A program made the translations under genes and the position numbers. Shown piece after piece: positions 8,188 to 16,367 of a stretch of DNA of 64,000 bases (within the stretch, counting starts at the first letter, position 1; each line of letters begins with the position of its first letter). This stretch comes from Pseudactinotalea sp. HY158 (GTDB taxonomy: Bacteria > Actinomycetota > Actinomycetes > Actinomycetales > Beutenbergiaceae): the NCBI RefSeq assembly GCF_009660225.1, contig NZ_CP045920.1:3360079-3424078 (forward strand). Reading direction: 5' to 3'. The notes beneath the pieces are model-generated. The model searched no databases, was not told the DNA's origin, and saw only the letters and a list, made by a program, of their open reading frames with translations.

Positions 8188-8625
8188 CGCCTGCTACCTC
8201 CACGTCATTGTTGGACTCCTGGCCCTGGGCCGGCGAATGCCGGGTCTCATCGCCGAGGAGCTGGGCCCCAGGGTACTCGACGGGCGGCGATCCCGCCCGT
8301 GCACCGGCGGCGGCACGCAGGAACTGTGAAGGCCCAGGCGAGGGATCGGCGGCGGTCCGACACGTGCCGTTCGGCGCGTCCGGGAGGACGCCGGCCGGGG
8401 CCTCCCGTAGCGCCGCTCCCGCGGCACCCGCACCGGCGCCCCGCAGGGGTGCCCACACCGGCGACATCCGCGCATATCCGCACCTGCGACGTCCGCACAG
8501 CGGTGTCCGCGCGGGGCATCCGCGCCGGGGCATCCGCGCCGGGGCATCCGCGCCGGGGCCGACGCTCGCAGCGTTCCCGGCACCACGGGCGAGCGATTCA
8601 TTCCGATGAGCCCGCCCCCAACCCC
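8188..8625. other. spacer upstream of the usp and HNH genes with 14-nt repeats
   Basis: No gene is supported. Three perfect 14-nt copies of GGGGCATCCGCGCC lie at 8513-8526, 8527-8540 and 8541-8554. The rest should hold the usp promoter, but no clear -10/-35 pair was recognised on that strand. Confidence 0.55.
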
Positions 8626-8654
8626 TTGTTATCGAACATGCGTTCTAGTACGAT
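8626..8654 (+). promoter_or_regulatory. promoter of the DUF222/HNH gene
   Basis: A -35-like TTGTTA (8626-8631) and a -10-like TACGAT (8649-8654) are separated by exactly 17 nt. The spacer is almost entirely the LexA-type box at 8632-8647, so repressor binding would block RNA polymerase. Confidence 0.6.
8632..8647. promoter_or_regulatory. LexA (SOS) box upstream of the DUF222/HNH gene
   Basis: TCGAACATGCGTTCTA differs by one base from the symmetric TCGAAC-N4-GTTCGA form of the actinobacterial LexA operator. It lies between the -35 and -10 hexamers, 41 nt before the start codon. DUF222/HNH genes are frequently found behind SOS boxes in actinobacteria, which agrees with this placement. Confidence 0.75.
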
Positions 8655-8687
8655 GGGGTCATCAGCCACCATCGGAGGTGAATGAGG

Positions 8688-10382
8688 ATGTCGGAGCCAC
8701 AGCCCACCCAGCCCGCTCGAGGCGGCAGCACGCCCGGCGAGGGCATCGGGGCCGGTGCCGACGACGCCGCCGGCGAGATCGGCGCGGCCCGCGTGGCCGG
8801 GCCAGGCAATACCGCCCGCGCGGATGCGGCCGGCAGCACGGCCGGCGCAGCGGTGACAGCGGCCGGCGCAGCAGGCACGACCGCGGATGCGGCCGGTGCA
8901 GCAGGCACGACGGTGGCGGCGGCCGGGGCGGTGCTCGAGGGCCTGGAGGTGCTCGCCCAGACGTCCTGGGCGGACCTTCCCGCACCGATGGTGATCGAGC
9001 TGGTCGACCAGCTCGAACAGGCCCAACGACGACTCGAGGGCGCCCGGGCCGGGGCCCTGTCCGCGGTCGAGGCCGACGGATCCTGGGCACTGCAGGGAGC
9101 CCGGACCTTCACCTCCTGGCTCCGGAACCACTCCGGCGCCGCCGCCGGGGCCACCTCCCGCCGCGTACGTGAATCACGCGCCCTGCGCGACCACCTGCCC
9201 GCCACCGCCACCGCCCTGGCCCACGGCCGGATCGGCACCGACCACCTGCGCATCCTCGCCCGCGACGCGACCCGCACCCAGCGACTACGAGACCAACTCA
9301 CCGACCCCGACCTCGGCGAGACCTTCCTCCTCACCCACGCCCAGACCCTCGACGCCGACCGATTCGCCAAACTCGTCGCCGCCTGGGCCATCCGCACCGA
9401 CCCCGAGGCCGCCGACCGCGCCTGGCGCGAGGACACCGGCAAGGAAGAACTCTCCCTGGCCCCCACCACCGGCGGCTACCACCTCACCGGCTGGCTCACC
9501 ACCACCTCCGGACAGGCCCTGGACACAGCCCTGACCGCCCACATGGGCCGCAAGAGCCAAGACGATCAACGCACCCCGAACCAACGCCGCGCCGCCGCCC
9601 TGACCGGCCTCGCCCGCGAATCCCTCGACACCGGCACCCACGGCACCTCCGCCCGCATCCGCCCCCACCTGACCGTCACCGTCCCCTGGAACACCCTCCG
9701 CGCCCTCACCACGACACACCACCCCGACCAACCCGCCGAACACCACGCCGACCCCGCCGAACCCCACGCCGAATCCGCCGAGCCCCACGGCGACCCCGCC
9801 GAACCCCACGGCGACGCCGCTCACTCCGCCGACCCCGCTGACGACGGCGACCACGGCGACCACGGCGACCACGGCGACCACGGCGAGTATTCCCTGGCCA
9901 CCGGTCTCGACTACGAGGCCCTCCGCGGCCTGGAACCGGCGACGTTCCCCGACGGCACCCCACTGGCGCCCGGGCTCCTGGCCCGCCTGGCATGCGGCTC
10001 CCAACTCTCCCGCGTCGTCTTCGGACCCGACTCCACGATCCTGGACGTCGGCCGCGAGAAACGCATCTTCCCCGCCAACCAGGTCCGCGGAATCATCGCC
10101 CGAGACCGTCACTGCCAATACCCGGCGTGCGACGAACCACCCGGCTACGGCGAGATCCACCACTCCCGATGGTGGTGGCAACACAACGGCACCACCTCGA
10201 CCGCCCAGGGCATCCTGCTGTGTTGGCACCACCACGACCTCGTCCACCAACGCGAGATCACCATCACCCGCCGCAGCGGCACCTGGACCTTCACCGACCG
10301 CCACGGCCACCCCCTCACCGCGACCCCCCACAGCCACCGCGGCACCACCACCAACCCGCCCGGAGAACCCAGAACCACCTGA
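8688..10382 (+). CDS. DUF222 / HNH endonuclease domain protein, SOS-linked
   Basis: A 564-residue member of the large actinobacterial DUF222-HNH family (13E12-repeat-like). In order: an Ala/Gly-rich N-terminus (1-80); the helical DUF222 region (about 85-340); a low-complexity His/Asp-rich insert (about 342-400) ending in four DHG repeats; and the C-terminal HNH domain with CQYPACDEPPGYGEIHHSRWW and CWHHHDLVHQ, whose cysteines and histidines fit a zinc-braced beta-beta-alpha-metal nuclease. The start ATG 8688 lies 9 nt after GGAGG; an ATG at 8682 is too close to that site. A LexA box sits in the promoter. An IS3-family element begins 46 nt after the stop. The role is probably damage- or mobility-related; this is inference. 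Confidence 0.9.
   Translation: MSEPQPTQPARGGSTPGEGIGAGADDAAGEIGAARVAGPGNTARADAAGSTAGAAVTAAGAAGTTADAAGAAGTTVAAAGAVLEGLEVLAQTSWADLPAPMVIELVDQLEQAQRRLEGARAGALSAVEADGSWALQGARTFTSWLRNHSGAAAGATSRRVRESRALRDHLPATATALAHGRIGTDHLRILARDATRTQRLRDQLTDPDLGETFLLTHAQTLDADRFAKLVAAWAIRTDPEAADRAWREDTGKEELSLAPTTGGYHLTGWLTTTSGQALDTALTAHMGRKSQDDQRTPNQRRAAALTGLARESLDTGTHGTSARIRPHLTVTVPWNTLRALTTTHHPDQPAEHHADPAEPHAESAEPHGDPAEPHGDAAHSADPADDGDHGDHGDHGDHGEYSLATGLDYEALRGLEPATFPDGTPLAPGLLARLACGSQLSRVVFGPDSTILDVGREKRIFPANQVRGIIARDRHCQYPACDEPPGYGEIHHSRWWWQHNGTTSTAQGILLCWHHHDLVHQREITITRRSGTWTFTDRHGHPLTATPHSHRGTTTNPPGEPRTT
9847..9888 (+). repeat. 9-nt GACCACGGC microsatellite in the HNH gene
   Basis: Four or more consecutive 9-nt units encode Asp-His-Gly repeats. 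Upstream, imperfect HADPAEP and HGDPAEP units extend the same His/acidic tract. Unit number changes would keep the reading frame. Confidence 0.8.
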
Positions 10383-10428
10383 GCAACCAAGGATTCAGCC
10401 GCACCGATACCACCCGCGACATCAACGC

Positions 10429-10468
10429 TGGACCGTCCCCGGTTTGGTGGACAGTTGGGTTAGCTGCC
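10429..10468 (+). repeat. IS3 left inverted repeat
   Basis: About 40 nt starting TGGACCGTCCCCGGTTTGG and ending GTTAGCTGCC. It matches the right end in most positions, strongest over TTTRGTRGACAG and TTAGGCTGCC. Confidence 0.8.
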
Positions 10469-10489
10469 GTGGACAAGGGAGGCAGTACA

Positions 10490-10810
10490 GTGGGATCGAC
10501 TCGCCGGAGTTTCACGGATGAGTACAAGGCCAGCGCGGTCGCGTTCGTGTTGGACGAGCAGCGGTCTATCGCCGAGGTCGCACGGAATATCGACGTGCAC
10601 GAGATGACGTTAGGGAAATGGGTGAAGAAGGAACGAGATACGCGGGAGGCGGCCCTGGGTGCGGATGCGTCGTTGTCCGAGTCCGAGCGGGCTGAATTGA
10701 TCCGGCTGCGGCAGGACTACAAGAACGTGAAGGCGGAGAATGCTCAGTTGCAGATGCAGGTGAGTTTCGCAAAAAAAGTGGCGACCTGGTTCGCGAGCGA
10801 ACAGCAGTGA
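10490..10810 (+). CDS. IS3-family transposase OrfA
   Basis: A 106-residue helix-turn-helix protein (HTH_Tnp_1 type) that recognises the element ends. Seen: RRSFTDEYKASAVAFVLDE with an HTH of the IAEVARNIDVHEMTLGKWV type, then a leucine-spaced helix. The start GTG 10490 has GGGAGG 6 nt upstream. The gene overlaps orfB by 4 nt (GTGA). In its own frame it carries the heptamer A-AAA-AAA at 10771-10777, where a -1 slip leads without a stop into orfB and would give the full OrfAB transposase. Confidence 0.92.
   Translation: MGSTRRSFTDEYKASAVAFVLDEQRSIAEVARNIDVHEMTLGKWVKKERDTREAALGADASLSESERAELIRLRQDYKNVKAENAQLQMQVSFAKKVATWFASEQQ
10771..10777 (+). promoter_or_regulatory. -1 programmed frameshift site of the IS3 transposase
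   Basis: Seven adenines are read in orfA as A AAA AAA G, the X-XXY-YYZ arrangement of -1 slippery heptamers. After slippage, the frame from 10777 continues open through the orfB start (10807). This is the standard way IS3-family elements make OrfAB. Confidence 0.8.
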
Positions 10811-11691
10811 AGTTTGCTGCGATCGCGGACTGGGCTGATCAGCAGGAGTACCCGGTGGCGTTCATGTGCCGGCAGCTGGGGGTGTCGCGGGCGGGCTACT
10901 ACAAGTGGCGTGATGCGCCGCTGAGCGACCGGGCCGTCTACGACGAGCGCCTCAGCGTCCTCATCGCCGGGATCTACGCCAGCGCCCGCGGGAACCCGGG
11001 AGTGCGCCGGGTCCGGGCCGGGCTGGCTGCGGCCGGTCACCGCGTCGGCCTCAAGCGAGTGCACCGGTTGATGCAGGCCGCCGGCCTGCAGGGACGCCAC
11101 CCCCGGGCGTGGAAGCGCACGACGGTCCCCGGTCAGGGGCCGGTGCCGGCACCAGACCTGATCGGGCGCTCGTTCACCGCCGAGGAGGCCGATACCCGCT
11201 GGTGCGGCGACATTACGTACGTCAAGACGTGGGAAGGGTGGGCCTACCTGGCCACCGTCATCGACCTGCACTCACGCGCCCTGGTCGGCTGGGCGATCGA
11301 GGACCACATGCGCACCGACCTGGTCACCGACGCCCTCGACATGGCACTCAAGACCCGGAAGCCACCCGCCGGTGTCATATTCCACAGTGACCGCGGAACG
11401 CAATACACCTCCACCGCCTTCGCCAAATACTGTGAAGACCACAATATCCGCCGCTCCCTGGGCAGGACCGGTGTTTGCTACGACAACGCAGTCTCGGAAT
11501 CATTCTTCGCGACCTACAAGAAGGAACTCATCCACACCCGCCCCTGGCCGAACCTCACACGACTCCGCAAAGCGACCATCGACTGGATCACGAACTACTA
11601 CAACACCATCCGTCGGCACTCGACTCTCGGATACTTGACACCCACAGAATATGAACTAGGATATAGGAACATCAACGAATTGGCAGCCTAA
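10807..11691 (+). CDS. IS3-family transposase OrfB (DDE integrase)
   Basis: A 294-residue catalytic subunit with an RNase H-like DDE core (rve domain). The first Asp is in WCGDITYV, the second in IFHSDRGTQYTS and the Glu in AVSESFFATYKKE. An N-terminal HTH_21-like segment precedes the core, and RRHSTLGYLTPTEYE is the usual C-terminal IS3 block. The GTG at 10807 overlaps the orfA stop and is probably used mainly through -1 frameshifting. The coding sequence is intact and ends inside the right inverted repeat, upstream of the ISL3 insertion. Confidence 0.95.
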   Translation: MKFAAIADWADQQEYPVAFMCRQLGVSRAGYYKWRDAPLSDRAVYDERLSVLIAGIYASARGNPGVRRVRAGLAAAGHRVGLKRVHRLMQAAGLQGRHPRAWKRTTVPGQGPVPAPDLIGRSFTAEEADTRWCGDITYVKTWEGWAYLATVIDLHSRALVGWAIEDHMRTDLVTDALDMALKTRKPPAGVIFHSDRGTQYTSTAFAKYCEDHNIRRSLGRTGVCYDNAVSESFFATYKKELIHTRPWPNLTRLRKATIDWITNYYNTIRRHSTLGYLTPTEYELGYRNINELAA

Positions 11692-11710
11692 TTCGCCTGT
11701 CTACTAAAGC
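11682..11710 (-). repeat. IS3 right inverted repeat, inner part (split by ISL3)
   Basis: The inner 21 nt (11682-11702) match the left repeat block GACAG...TTAGGCTGCC. The next 8 nt ACTAAAGC (11703-11710) are the ISL3 target site. The outer 12 nt of the repeat now lie 1.45 kb away at 13162-13173. Confidence 0.85.
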
Positions 11711-11735
11711 GGCTCTTCGTGGTTCGTGGTGAAAG
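11711..11735 (+). repeat. ISL3 left inverted repeat
   Basis: Starts GGCTCTTCGTGGTTCGTGGT. It pairs with 13129-13153, with two mismatches in 25 nt. Confidence 0.9.
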
Positions 11736-11823
11736 TGGCCCGCGCGTCGTAGGCGTGTGAGGGCTCGTGGTCCTGCTGTGATGGGTGTTGCGAGACATCC
11801 ACAAGAGCAGAGGACCACGAGCT

Positions 11824-13149
11824 ATGGACGAGTTTACTGGCTCGCAGCGTGATGCTGCGAGCACGATCTTCAATCTGTCTGACTACCGTGTCATCGACGC
11901 GATCGATCTTCCCGGCGGAGGCCGTCGGGTCGTGATCGAGTCACTCGCCCCGCCTGGCTGCCCGGCGTGTGGTGTGATCGCGGTGAAGATCCATTCCCGG
12001 CGCCGGCAGCGTCTGCGTGATCTGCCGATCGCGGGTGCGGTCGAGGTGTGGTGGGCCAAGCGGCGCTGGTTCTGCCGGGAAGAGCTGTGCGGGCGTGGCA
12101 CGTTCGCCGAGTCCACCATCCAGGTCCCCAGGTTCGCCCGGTCCACTACGCGGCTGAAGAATCAGGTCGTGGCCGCGGTGGTCGACTCCGGTCGAGCCGC
12201 CAGCGAGGTTGCCCGCGCTCACGGGGTCTCATGGTGGCTGGTCCAATCGGCGCTGGCTGCCGCGGCGCTCGTCCTACCCGCCGCCGACGACTGGGTCGTG
12301 ACGCGCTTGGGCATCGATGAGCACCGGTACCGGTCCGTGCGGTTCTTCCGTGATGAGCACGGGGCCTGGCGCCGGTTCGAGCCGTGGATGACGACCCTGG
12401 TCGACCTGGCCACAGGACAGGTCCTGGGCATCGTCGATGGCCGCGACAGCACGGGCGTGGGCGCGTGGCTCAGCGCCCGCCCACAGTCATGGCGGGACCG
12501 TATCGAGGTCGTCGCGATCGACCCCTCGGCCGCGTTCCGTAAGGCCCTGCGCGAGCACCTGCCCCACGCCGCGGTCTCGGTCGACAAGTTCCACCTCGTC
12601 AAACTCGCAGGCGACATGCTCACCAAGGTCCGCCAGCGCCTCGCCCGAGACCAGCACGGCCGCCGCGGGCGCAAGAGCGACGCGTCCTGGGCACACCGGA
12701 TGCTGCTGCTGCGGGGCGCCGATACGCTGTCCCCGCGTGGCTGGGCCAGGCTGGAGAAGGTCTTCACCGACGATGACCCCACGGATGAGCTCTCCGCCGC
12801 GTGGGGCGTCAAGGAGCAGCTCCGCCGCCTCCTCGGCGCTGATACCCTCGCCCAGGCGTGGCAAGAGCGGATGAGACTGGGTCACTACGTCCAGACCGCG
12901 AACATGGCCGAGACCGACCGCCTCTACGAGACCATCGTGACCTGGTGGGAGGCCATCGAAGTCCTCATCGTCACCGGCGCCACGACCGCGAAGGTCGAAG
13001 CCGCGAACACCACGATCAAGAACATCAAACGCACCGGCCGCGGATTCAGGAACTCCGCCAACTACAAGGCCCGTATACTCCTGGCCAGCGCCGCTCGAGC
13101 AGCAGCGCGAACACCAATCACAGCAGGCCTTTCACCACGAACCGCGTAG
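11824..13149 (+). CDS. ISL3-family transposase
   Basis: A 441-residue DDE transposase. An N-terminal zinc ribbon has cysteines in CPACGV and, after about 40 residues, FCREELCGRGTF; an HTH_ISL3-type helix-turn-helix follows. The catalytic domain shows Asp in GIDEHRYR, Asp in VVAIDPSAAFRKAL and Glu in AKVEAANTTIKNIKRTGRGFRN, a hallmark ISL3 C-terminus. ATG 11824 (MDEFTGSQ) was chosen over an ATG at 11785, which lies closer to the terminal repeat. The stop lies within the right inverted repeat. Confidence 0.95.
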   Translation: MDEFTGSQRDAASTIFNLSDYRVIDAIDLPGGGRRVVIESLAPPGCPACGVIAVKIHSRRRQRLRDLPIAGAVEVWWAKRRWFCREELCGRGTFAESTIQVPRFARSTTRLKNQVVAAVVDSGRAASEVARAHGVSWWLVQSALAAAALVLPAADDWVVTRLGIDEHRYRSVRFFRDEHGAWRRFEPWMTTLVDLATGQVLGIVDGRDSTGVGAWLSARPQSWRDRIEVVAIDPSAAFRKALREHLPHAAVSVDKFHLVKLAGDMLTKVRQRLARDQHGRRGRKSDASWAHRMLLLRGADTLSPRGWARLEKVFTDDDPTDELSAAWGVKEQLRRLLGADTLAQAWQERMRLGHYVQTANMAETDRLYETIVTWWEAIEVLIVTGATTAKVEAANTTIKNIKRTGRGFRNSANYKARILLASAARAAARTPITAGLSPRTA

Positions 13150-13153
13150 AGCC
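13129..13153 (-). repeat. ISL3 right inverted repeat
   Basis: Complement of the left repeat with two mismatches. It contains the transposase stop codon (13147-13149) and is followed directly by the duplicated target ACTAAAGC. Confidence 0.9.
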
Positions 13154-13359
13154 ACTAAAGCGGGAACACTCCACGCCGCACGAGCATGCTCCTGGACGGC
13201 CACAGCCGACCTCACCCGGAACCTCGCGGTCCGAACACCGGCTGCTACGCGGGCGTCCCTCCGTGAGGCGCGCCGGCGTTCCCGGACCTTTCAGGTGAGT
13301 CGCGTCGGGACCGCGACACGGGATGGACTCGATGAATAGACTCGCCTTCGGAGGTTCGG

Positions 13360-14085
13360 TTGACGAAGCCCACTCTGATCCACTCGGTCGTCCGCGCTCT
13401 CAGCCTGCTCGACGCGGTCGGGACTTCGGTCGTGCCACTGACGGCGAAGCAGCTCGCTCGACGCACGACCGTGCCGCTGAGCACCACCTATCACCTGCTG
13501 CGCACACTCGTGCACGAGGGCTACCTCGCCTGCTTCCAGGGCGGCTACGTGCTCGGGAGCGAGGTCTATGCGCTCCGGAGCCCGACCGGAATCGACGCAC
13601 GCCGCGCCCGGGAAGCACTCACCGACCTCCACAACGATTCCGGCGCCGCCGCCTACCTGGCGGCCCTGCGAGGTGAGGAGATCTGGATCGTCGACATCAT
13701 CGACGACCCGACCACACCGCGGGTCGACCTGTGGGTAGGCCTGCACGAGGCGGCCCATGCGACAGCACTCGGGAAGGCGATCCTGCGTGCCATGGCGCCG
13801 GCACAGCGGAGCGAATACCTCGGCCGTCACCGGCTCGCCGACCTCACGCCACACACGATCACGAACCCGCGGCGGCTCCTGAACGAAGTCACCCATGCCG
13901 AATTCGCCGTGGACAACCAGGAGTACGCCGTCGGCACGAGCTGCCTCGCGCTCCCGGTGCCGTCGACGAGCTGGACCGCCGCCGTCGCGATCTCGCTGCC
14001 CGCGACACGGGCAGGCGACCTCGGTCGCCATGCCGTCAGGATGCGCCGGGCCGCCACCCGCATCGCCCTCGACACCGCCGCCTGA
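13360..14085 (+). CDS. IclR family transcriptional regulator
   Basis: A 241-residue repressor/activator of the IclR family: a winged helix-turn-helix (about 5-62, with RALSLLDAVG and STTYHLLRTLVHEGYL) and a C-terminal effector-binding domain (about 75-238, with HATALGKAIL, the family's AxGKA-type block, and EYAVGTSCLALPV). The TTG start at 13360 is supported by GGAGG 7 nt upstream and by the conserved N-terminus. It lies just outside the IS3 element and 219 nt before the dehydrogenase operon in the same direction, so it probably controls that operon; the ligand is unknown. Confidence 0.9.
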   Translation: MTKPTLIHSVVRALSLLDAVGTSVVPLTAKQLARRTTVPLSTTYHLLRTLVHEGYLACFQGGYVLGSEVYALRSPTGIDARRAREALTDLHNDSGAAAYLAALRGEEIWIVDIIDDPTTPRVDLWVGLHEAAHATALGKAILRAMAPAQRSEYLGRHRLADLTPHTITNPRRLLNEVTHAEFAVDNQEYAVGTSCLALPVPSTSWTAAVAISLPATRAGDLGRHAVRMRRAATRIALDTAA

Positions 14086-14304
14086 CGCCGTCTCCACCGC
14101 CGGCCTGCGCGCAGCCCCGAGCCGCCACCCACCAGCCCACGGCCTCGGGCGGCCTCGGGCATCACCGAGGGTCATCGGGCGACCCGGCCCGGCCGCCCCA
14201 CGGGTCCAGCCCAGCAGATTATGACCATGTGAAATCCGACCCCTTGCGCCCGCGCGTGATCCTCCTCACAGTGGAGGGATACACGTCTGCCGAAGGAGGC
14301 ACCC

Positions 14305-15339
14305 ATGTCGTCGCAGGTCGCTTCACCTCCCCCGCCGCCCTCGGATCCGCCTCCCGATGACGTCCGCCGGGACCTCTTCACCACGATGGTGCTCTCCCGC
14401 ACCTACGAGGAGGCGATCCTGCGGGAGTATCACGCCGACAAGGGGCCGGGCTTCGATATCGGCAAGGGACTGGTGCCCGGCGAGATGCACCTGTCCGCGG
14501 GCCAGGAACCCGTCGCGGCCGGGGTCTGCGCCCACCTGAGACCCGATGACGCCCTGACCGCGACGCACCGGCCACACCATCTCGCCATCGCCAAGGGCGT
14601 CGACCTCGACCGCATGACGGCGGAGATCTTCGGCCGGGAGGACGGCCTGGGACGGGGCCGCGGCGGCCACATGCACCTCTTCGATCCCGCGGTGCACTTC
14701 TCCTGCTCGGGCATCGTGGCCGAGGGACTCCCCCCGGCGCTCGGGCAGGCGTTCGCCTTTCAGCGCCGGGGCACCGACGCCGTCGCCGTCGCCGTCATGG
14801 GAGAGGGGGCCGCGAACTCGGGCGCGTTCCACGAATCCCTCAACCTCGCCGCGTTGTGGACGCTGCCCGTCATCTTCGTGATCGAGGACAACGACTGGGG
14901 CATCTCGGTGCCCCGCAGCGCCTCCACGTCGGTGCCCTCGAACGCCGTACGGGCCGCCGGCTACGGCATCCCCGGCGAGACGATCGAGGGCAATGACGTC
15001 GACGCCGTCCACGCGGCTGCGGGTCGCGCCGTCGCCCGCGCGCGCGCCGGCGAGGGTCCGAGCCTGCTCGAGATCCGCACCCTGCGCCTCTGGGGCCACT
15101 TCGAGGGCGACGCCCAGGGCTACCGACCCGACCTCGACACGGTGCCCGAGCACGATCCACTGCCCCGCTACGAACAGCGGCTGCGCGACGCCGGAATCCT
15201 CGACGACATCTCCGTCAAGCAGGCCTACGCCGACGCAACCGACGTCGTCGAGGCGGCGATCGACTACGCCAAGTCCAGCCCGATACCCGACCCCGCCGAC
15301 GTGCACAAGTACGTCTTCGCCGAGGAGGCCACACGATGA
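14305..15339 (+). CDS. thiamine-diphosphate-dependent 2-oxoacid (or acetoin) dehydrogenase E1 alpha
   Basis: A 344-residue E1 alpha subunit that decarboxylates a 2-oxo substrate, or cleaves acetoin, with thiamine diphosphate. The diphosphate-binding motif runs from GEGAANSGAFHESLN to VIEDN (about 167-195). GEMHLSAGQEPVAAG and GRGRGGHMH are typical E1 alpha blocks. The ATG at 14305 follows GAAGGAGG. The gene overlaps the E1 beta gene by 4 nt (ATGA), indicating translational coupling. Sequence features lean toward the AcoA/PdhA branch, but substrate cannot be fixed from motifs. No E3 gene is present here. Confidence 0.9.
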   Translation: MSSQVASPPPPPSDPPPDDVRRDLFTTMVLSRTYEEAILREYHADKGPGFDIGKGLVPGEMHLSAGQEPVAAGVCAHLRPDDALTATHRPHHLAIAKGVDLDRMTAEIFGREDGLGRGRGGHMHLFDPAVHFSCSGIVAEGLPPALGQAFAFQRRGTDAVAVAVMGEGAANSGAFHESLNLAALWTLPVIFVIEDNDWGISVPRSASTSVPSNAVRAAGYGIPGETIEGNDVDAVHAAAGRAVARARAGEGPSLLEIRTLRLWGHFEGDAQGYRPDLDTVPEHDPLPRYEQRLRDAGILDDISVKQAYADATDVVEAAIDYAKSSPIPDPADVHKYVFAEEATR

Positions 15340-16367
15340 CCGCCGCCGACACGAGCTCGGCGCCCACCCGCCGTCTCAACACCTCCAAGGCGATGGTCGA
15401 GGCCATCGCGGCCGAGATGGAGGTGAACTCCGAGGTGTTCTACATGGGCGAGGACGTCGGCGCCTACGGCGGCATCTTCGGCTCGACGACCGGCCTGCTC
15501 GAGCGATTCGGGCCGAGCCGCATCATCGACACCCCCATCTCCGAGACGGCGTTCATCGGCCTGGGCATCGGCGCCGCCGTCGAGGGGATGCGCCCGATCG
15601 TCGAGCTCATGTTCGCCGATTTCGTGGGCGTGTGCCTCGACCAGATCTACAACCACATGGCCAAGATCCACTACTTCTCCGGCGGGAACGTCACAGTGCC
15701 GATGGTGCTCACGGCGGCCGTCGGTGGCGGCTATGCCGACGGCGGCCAGCATTCCCAGACCCTGTGGGGCACGTTCGCGCACCTGCCCGGTATGAAGGTC
15801 GTGGCGCCCTCGAATCCGGCGGACGCCAAGGGCCTCATGACCGCCGCGATCCGCGACGACTCACCGGTCGTGTACATGTTCCACAAGGGCGTCATGGGGC
15901 TGCCGTGGATGGCGAAGAACCCCCGCTCCATCGGGCCCGTGCCCGACGGCGAGCACATCGTTCCGATCGGGCGGGCGGCCATCCCGCGGGAGGGGACCGA
16001 CATCACCGTCGTCACGCTGTCCCTCTCGGTGCATCACGCGCTCGACGTCGCGGAGAAGCTCGCCGGCGAGGGCACGAGCGTCGAGGTGATCGACCTGCGC
16101 TCGATCGTCCCACTCGACCGGGAGGCGATCCTCGCCTCGGTCGCCAAGACCGGCCGGCTCGTGGTCGTCGACGAGGACTACCTCTCCTTCGGGCTCTCCG
16201 GGGAGGTCGCCGCCACCATCACGGACGTCGATCCCGGGCTGCTCAAGGCGCCCGTGCGCCGGGTCGCGCTCCCTGACCTGCCGATCCCGTACGCCCACGG
16301 GCTCGAGTACGCCGCGCTCCCCCGCCCGGAGCGGATCGAGGCCGCGATCCGGGAGGTGCTCGACTGA
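15336..16367 (+). CDS. 2-oxoacid (or acetoin) dehydrogenase E1 beta
   Basis: A 343-residue E1 beta subunit with an N-terminal transketolase pyrimidine-binding domain (MGEDVGAYGGIFGSTTGL; TPISETAFIGLGIGAAVEGM) and a C-terminal transketolase domain (IDLRSIVPLDREAILASVAKTGRLVVVDE). Length and motifs match AcoB/PdhB-type proteins. It overlaps E1 alpha by 4 nt and shares one base with the following lipoyl gene, so the three are one operon encoding E1 and a lipoyl carrier. Confidence 0.93.
   Translation: MTAADTSSAPTRRLNTSKAMVEAIAAEMEVNSEVFYMGEDVGAYGGIFGSTTGLLERFGPSRIIDTPISETAFIGLGIGAAVEGMRPIVELMFADFVGVCLDQIYNHMAKIHYFSGGNVTVPMVLTAAVGGGYADGGQHSQTLWGTFAHLPGMKVVAPSNPADAKGLMTAAIRDDSPVVYMFHKGVMGLPWMAKNPRSIGPVPDGEHIVPIGRAAIPREGTDITVVTLSLSVHHALDVAEKLAGEGTSVEVIDLRSIVPLDREAILASVAKTGRLVVVDEDYLSFGLSGEVAATITDVDPGLLKAPVRRVALPDLPIPYAHGLEYAALPRPERIEAAIREVLD

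Larger units (their letters stand above)
11711..13153 (+). mobile_element. ISL3-family insertion sequence
   Basis: This 1443-bp element is bounded by 25-nt inverted repeats (23 of 25 identical), both starting GGCTCT. It is flanked by the perfect 8-bp target duplication ACTAAAGC (11703-11710 and 13154-13161), the duplication length expected for ISL3. It contains one intact transposase gene, so it looks recent and potentially active. Confidence 0.95.
10429..13173 (+). mobile_element. IS3-family element, interrupted by an ISL3-family element
   Basis: The element begins with TGGACCGTCC at 10429 and ends with the complement of TGGAGTGTTCCC at 13173. It is flanked by the 3-bp target duplication CGC (10426-10428 and 13174-13176). 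It carries overlapping orfA and orfB with an A7 frameshift site. Subtracting the inserted ISL3 element (1443 bp plus its 8-bp duplication) leaves 1294 bp, normal for IS3. The ISL3 copy lies inside the right inverted repeat, so this copy has probably lost mobility unless ISL3 leaves. Confidence 0.9.

Noticed and set aside
11700-11760. The IS3 right end placed just after orfB with ends at 11710
   Set aside because: Matched flanking duplications are obtained only if the right terminal repeat continues beyond the ISL3 element to 13173.
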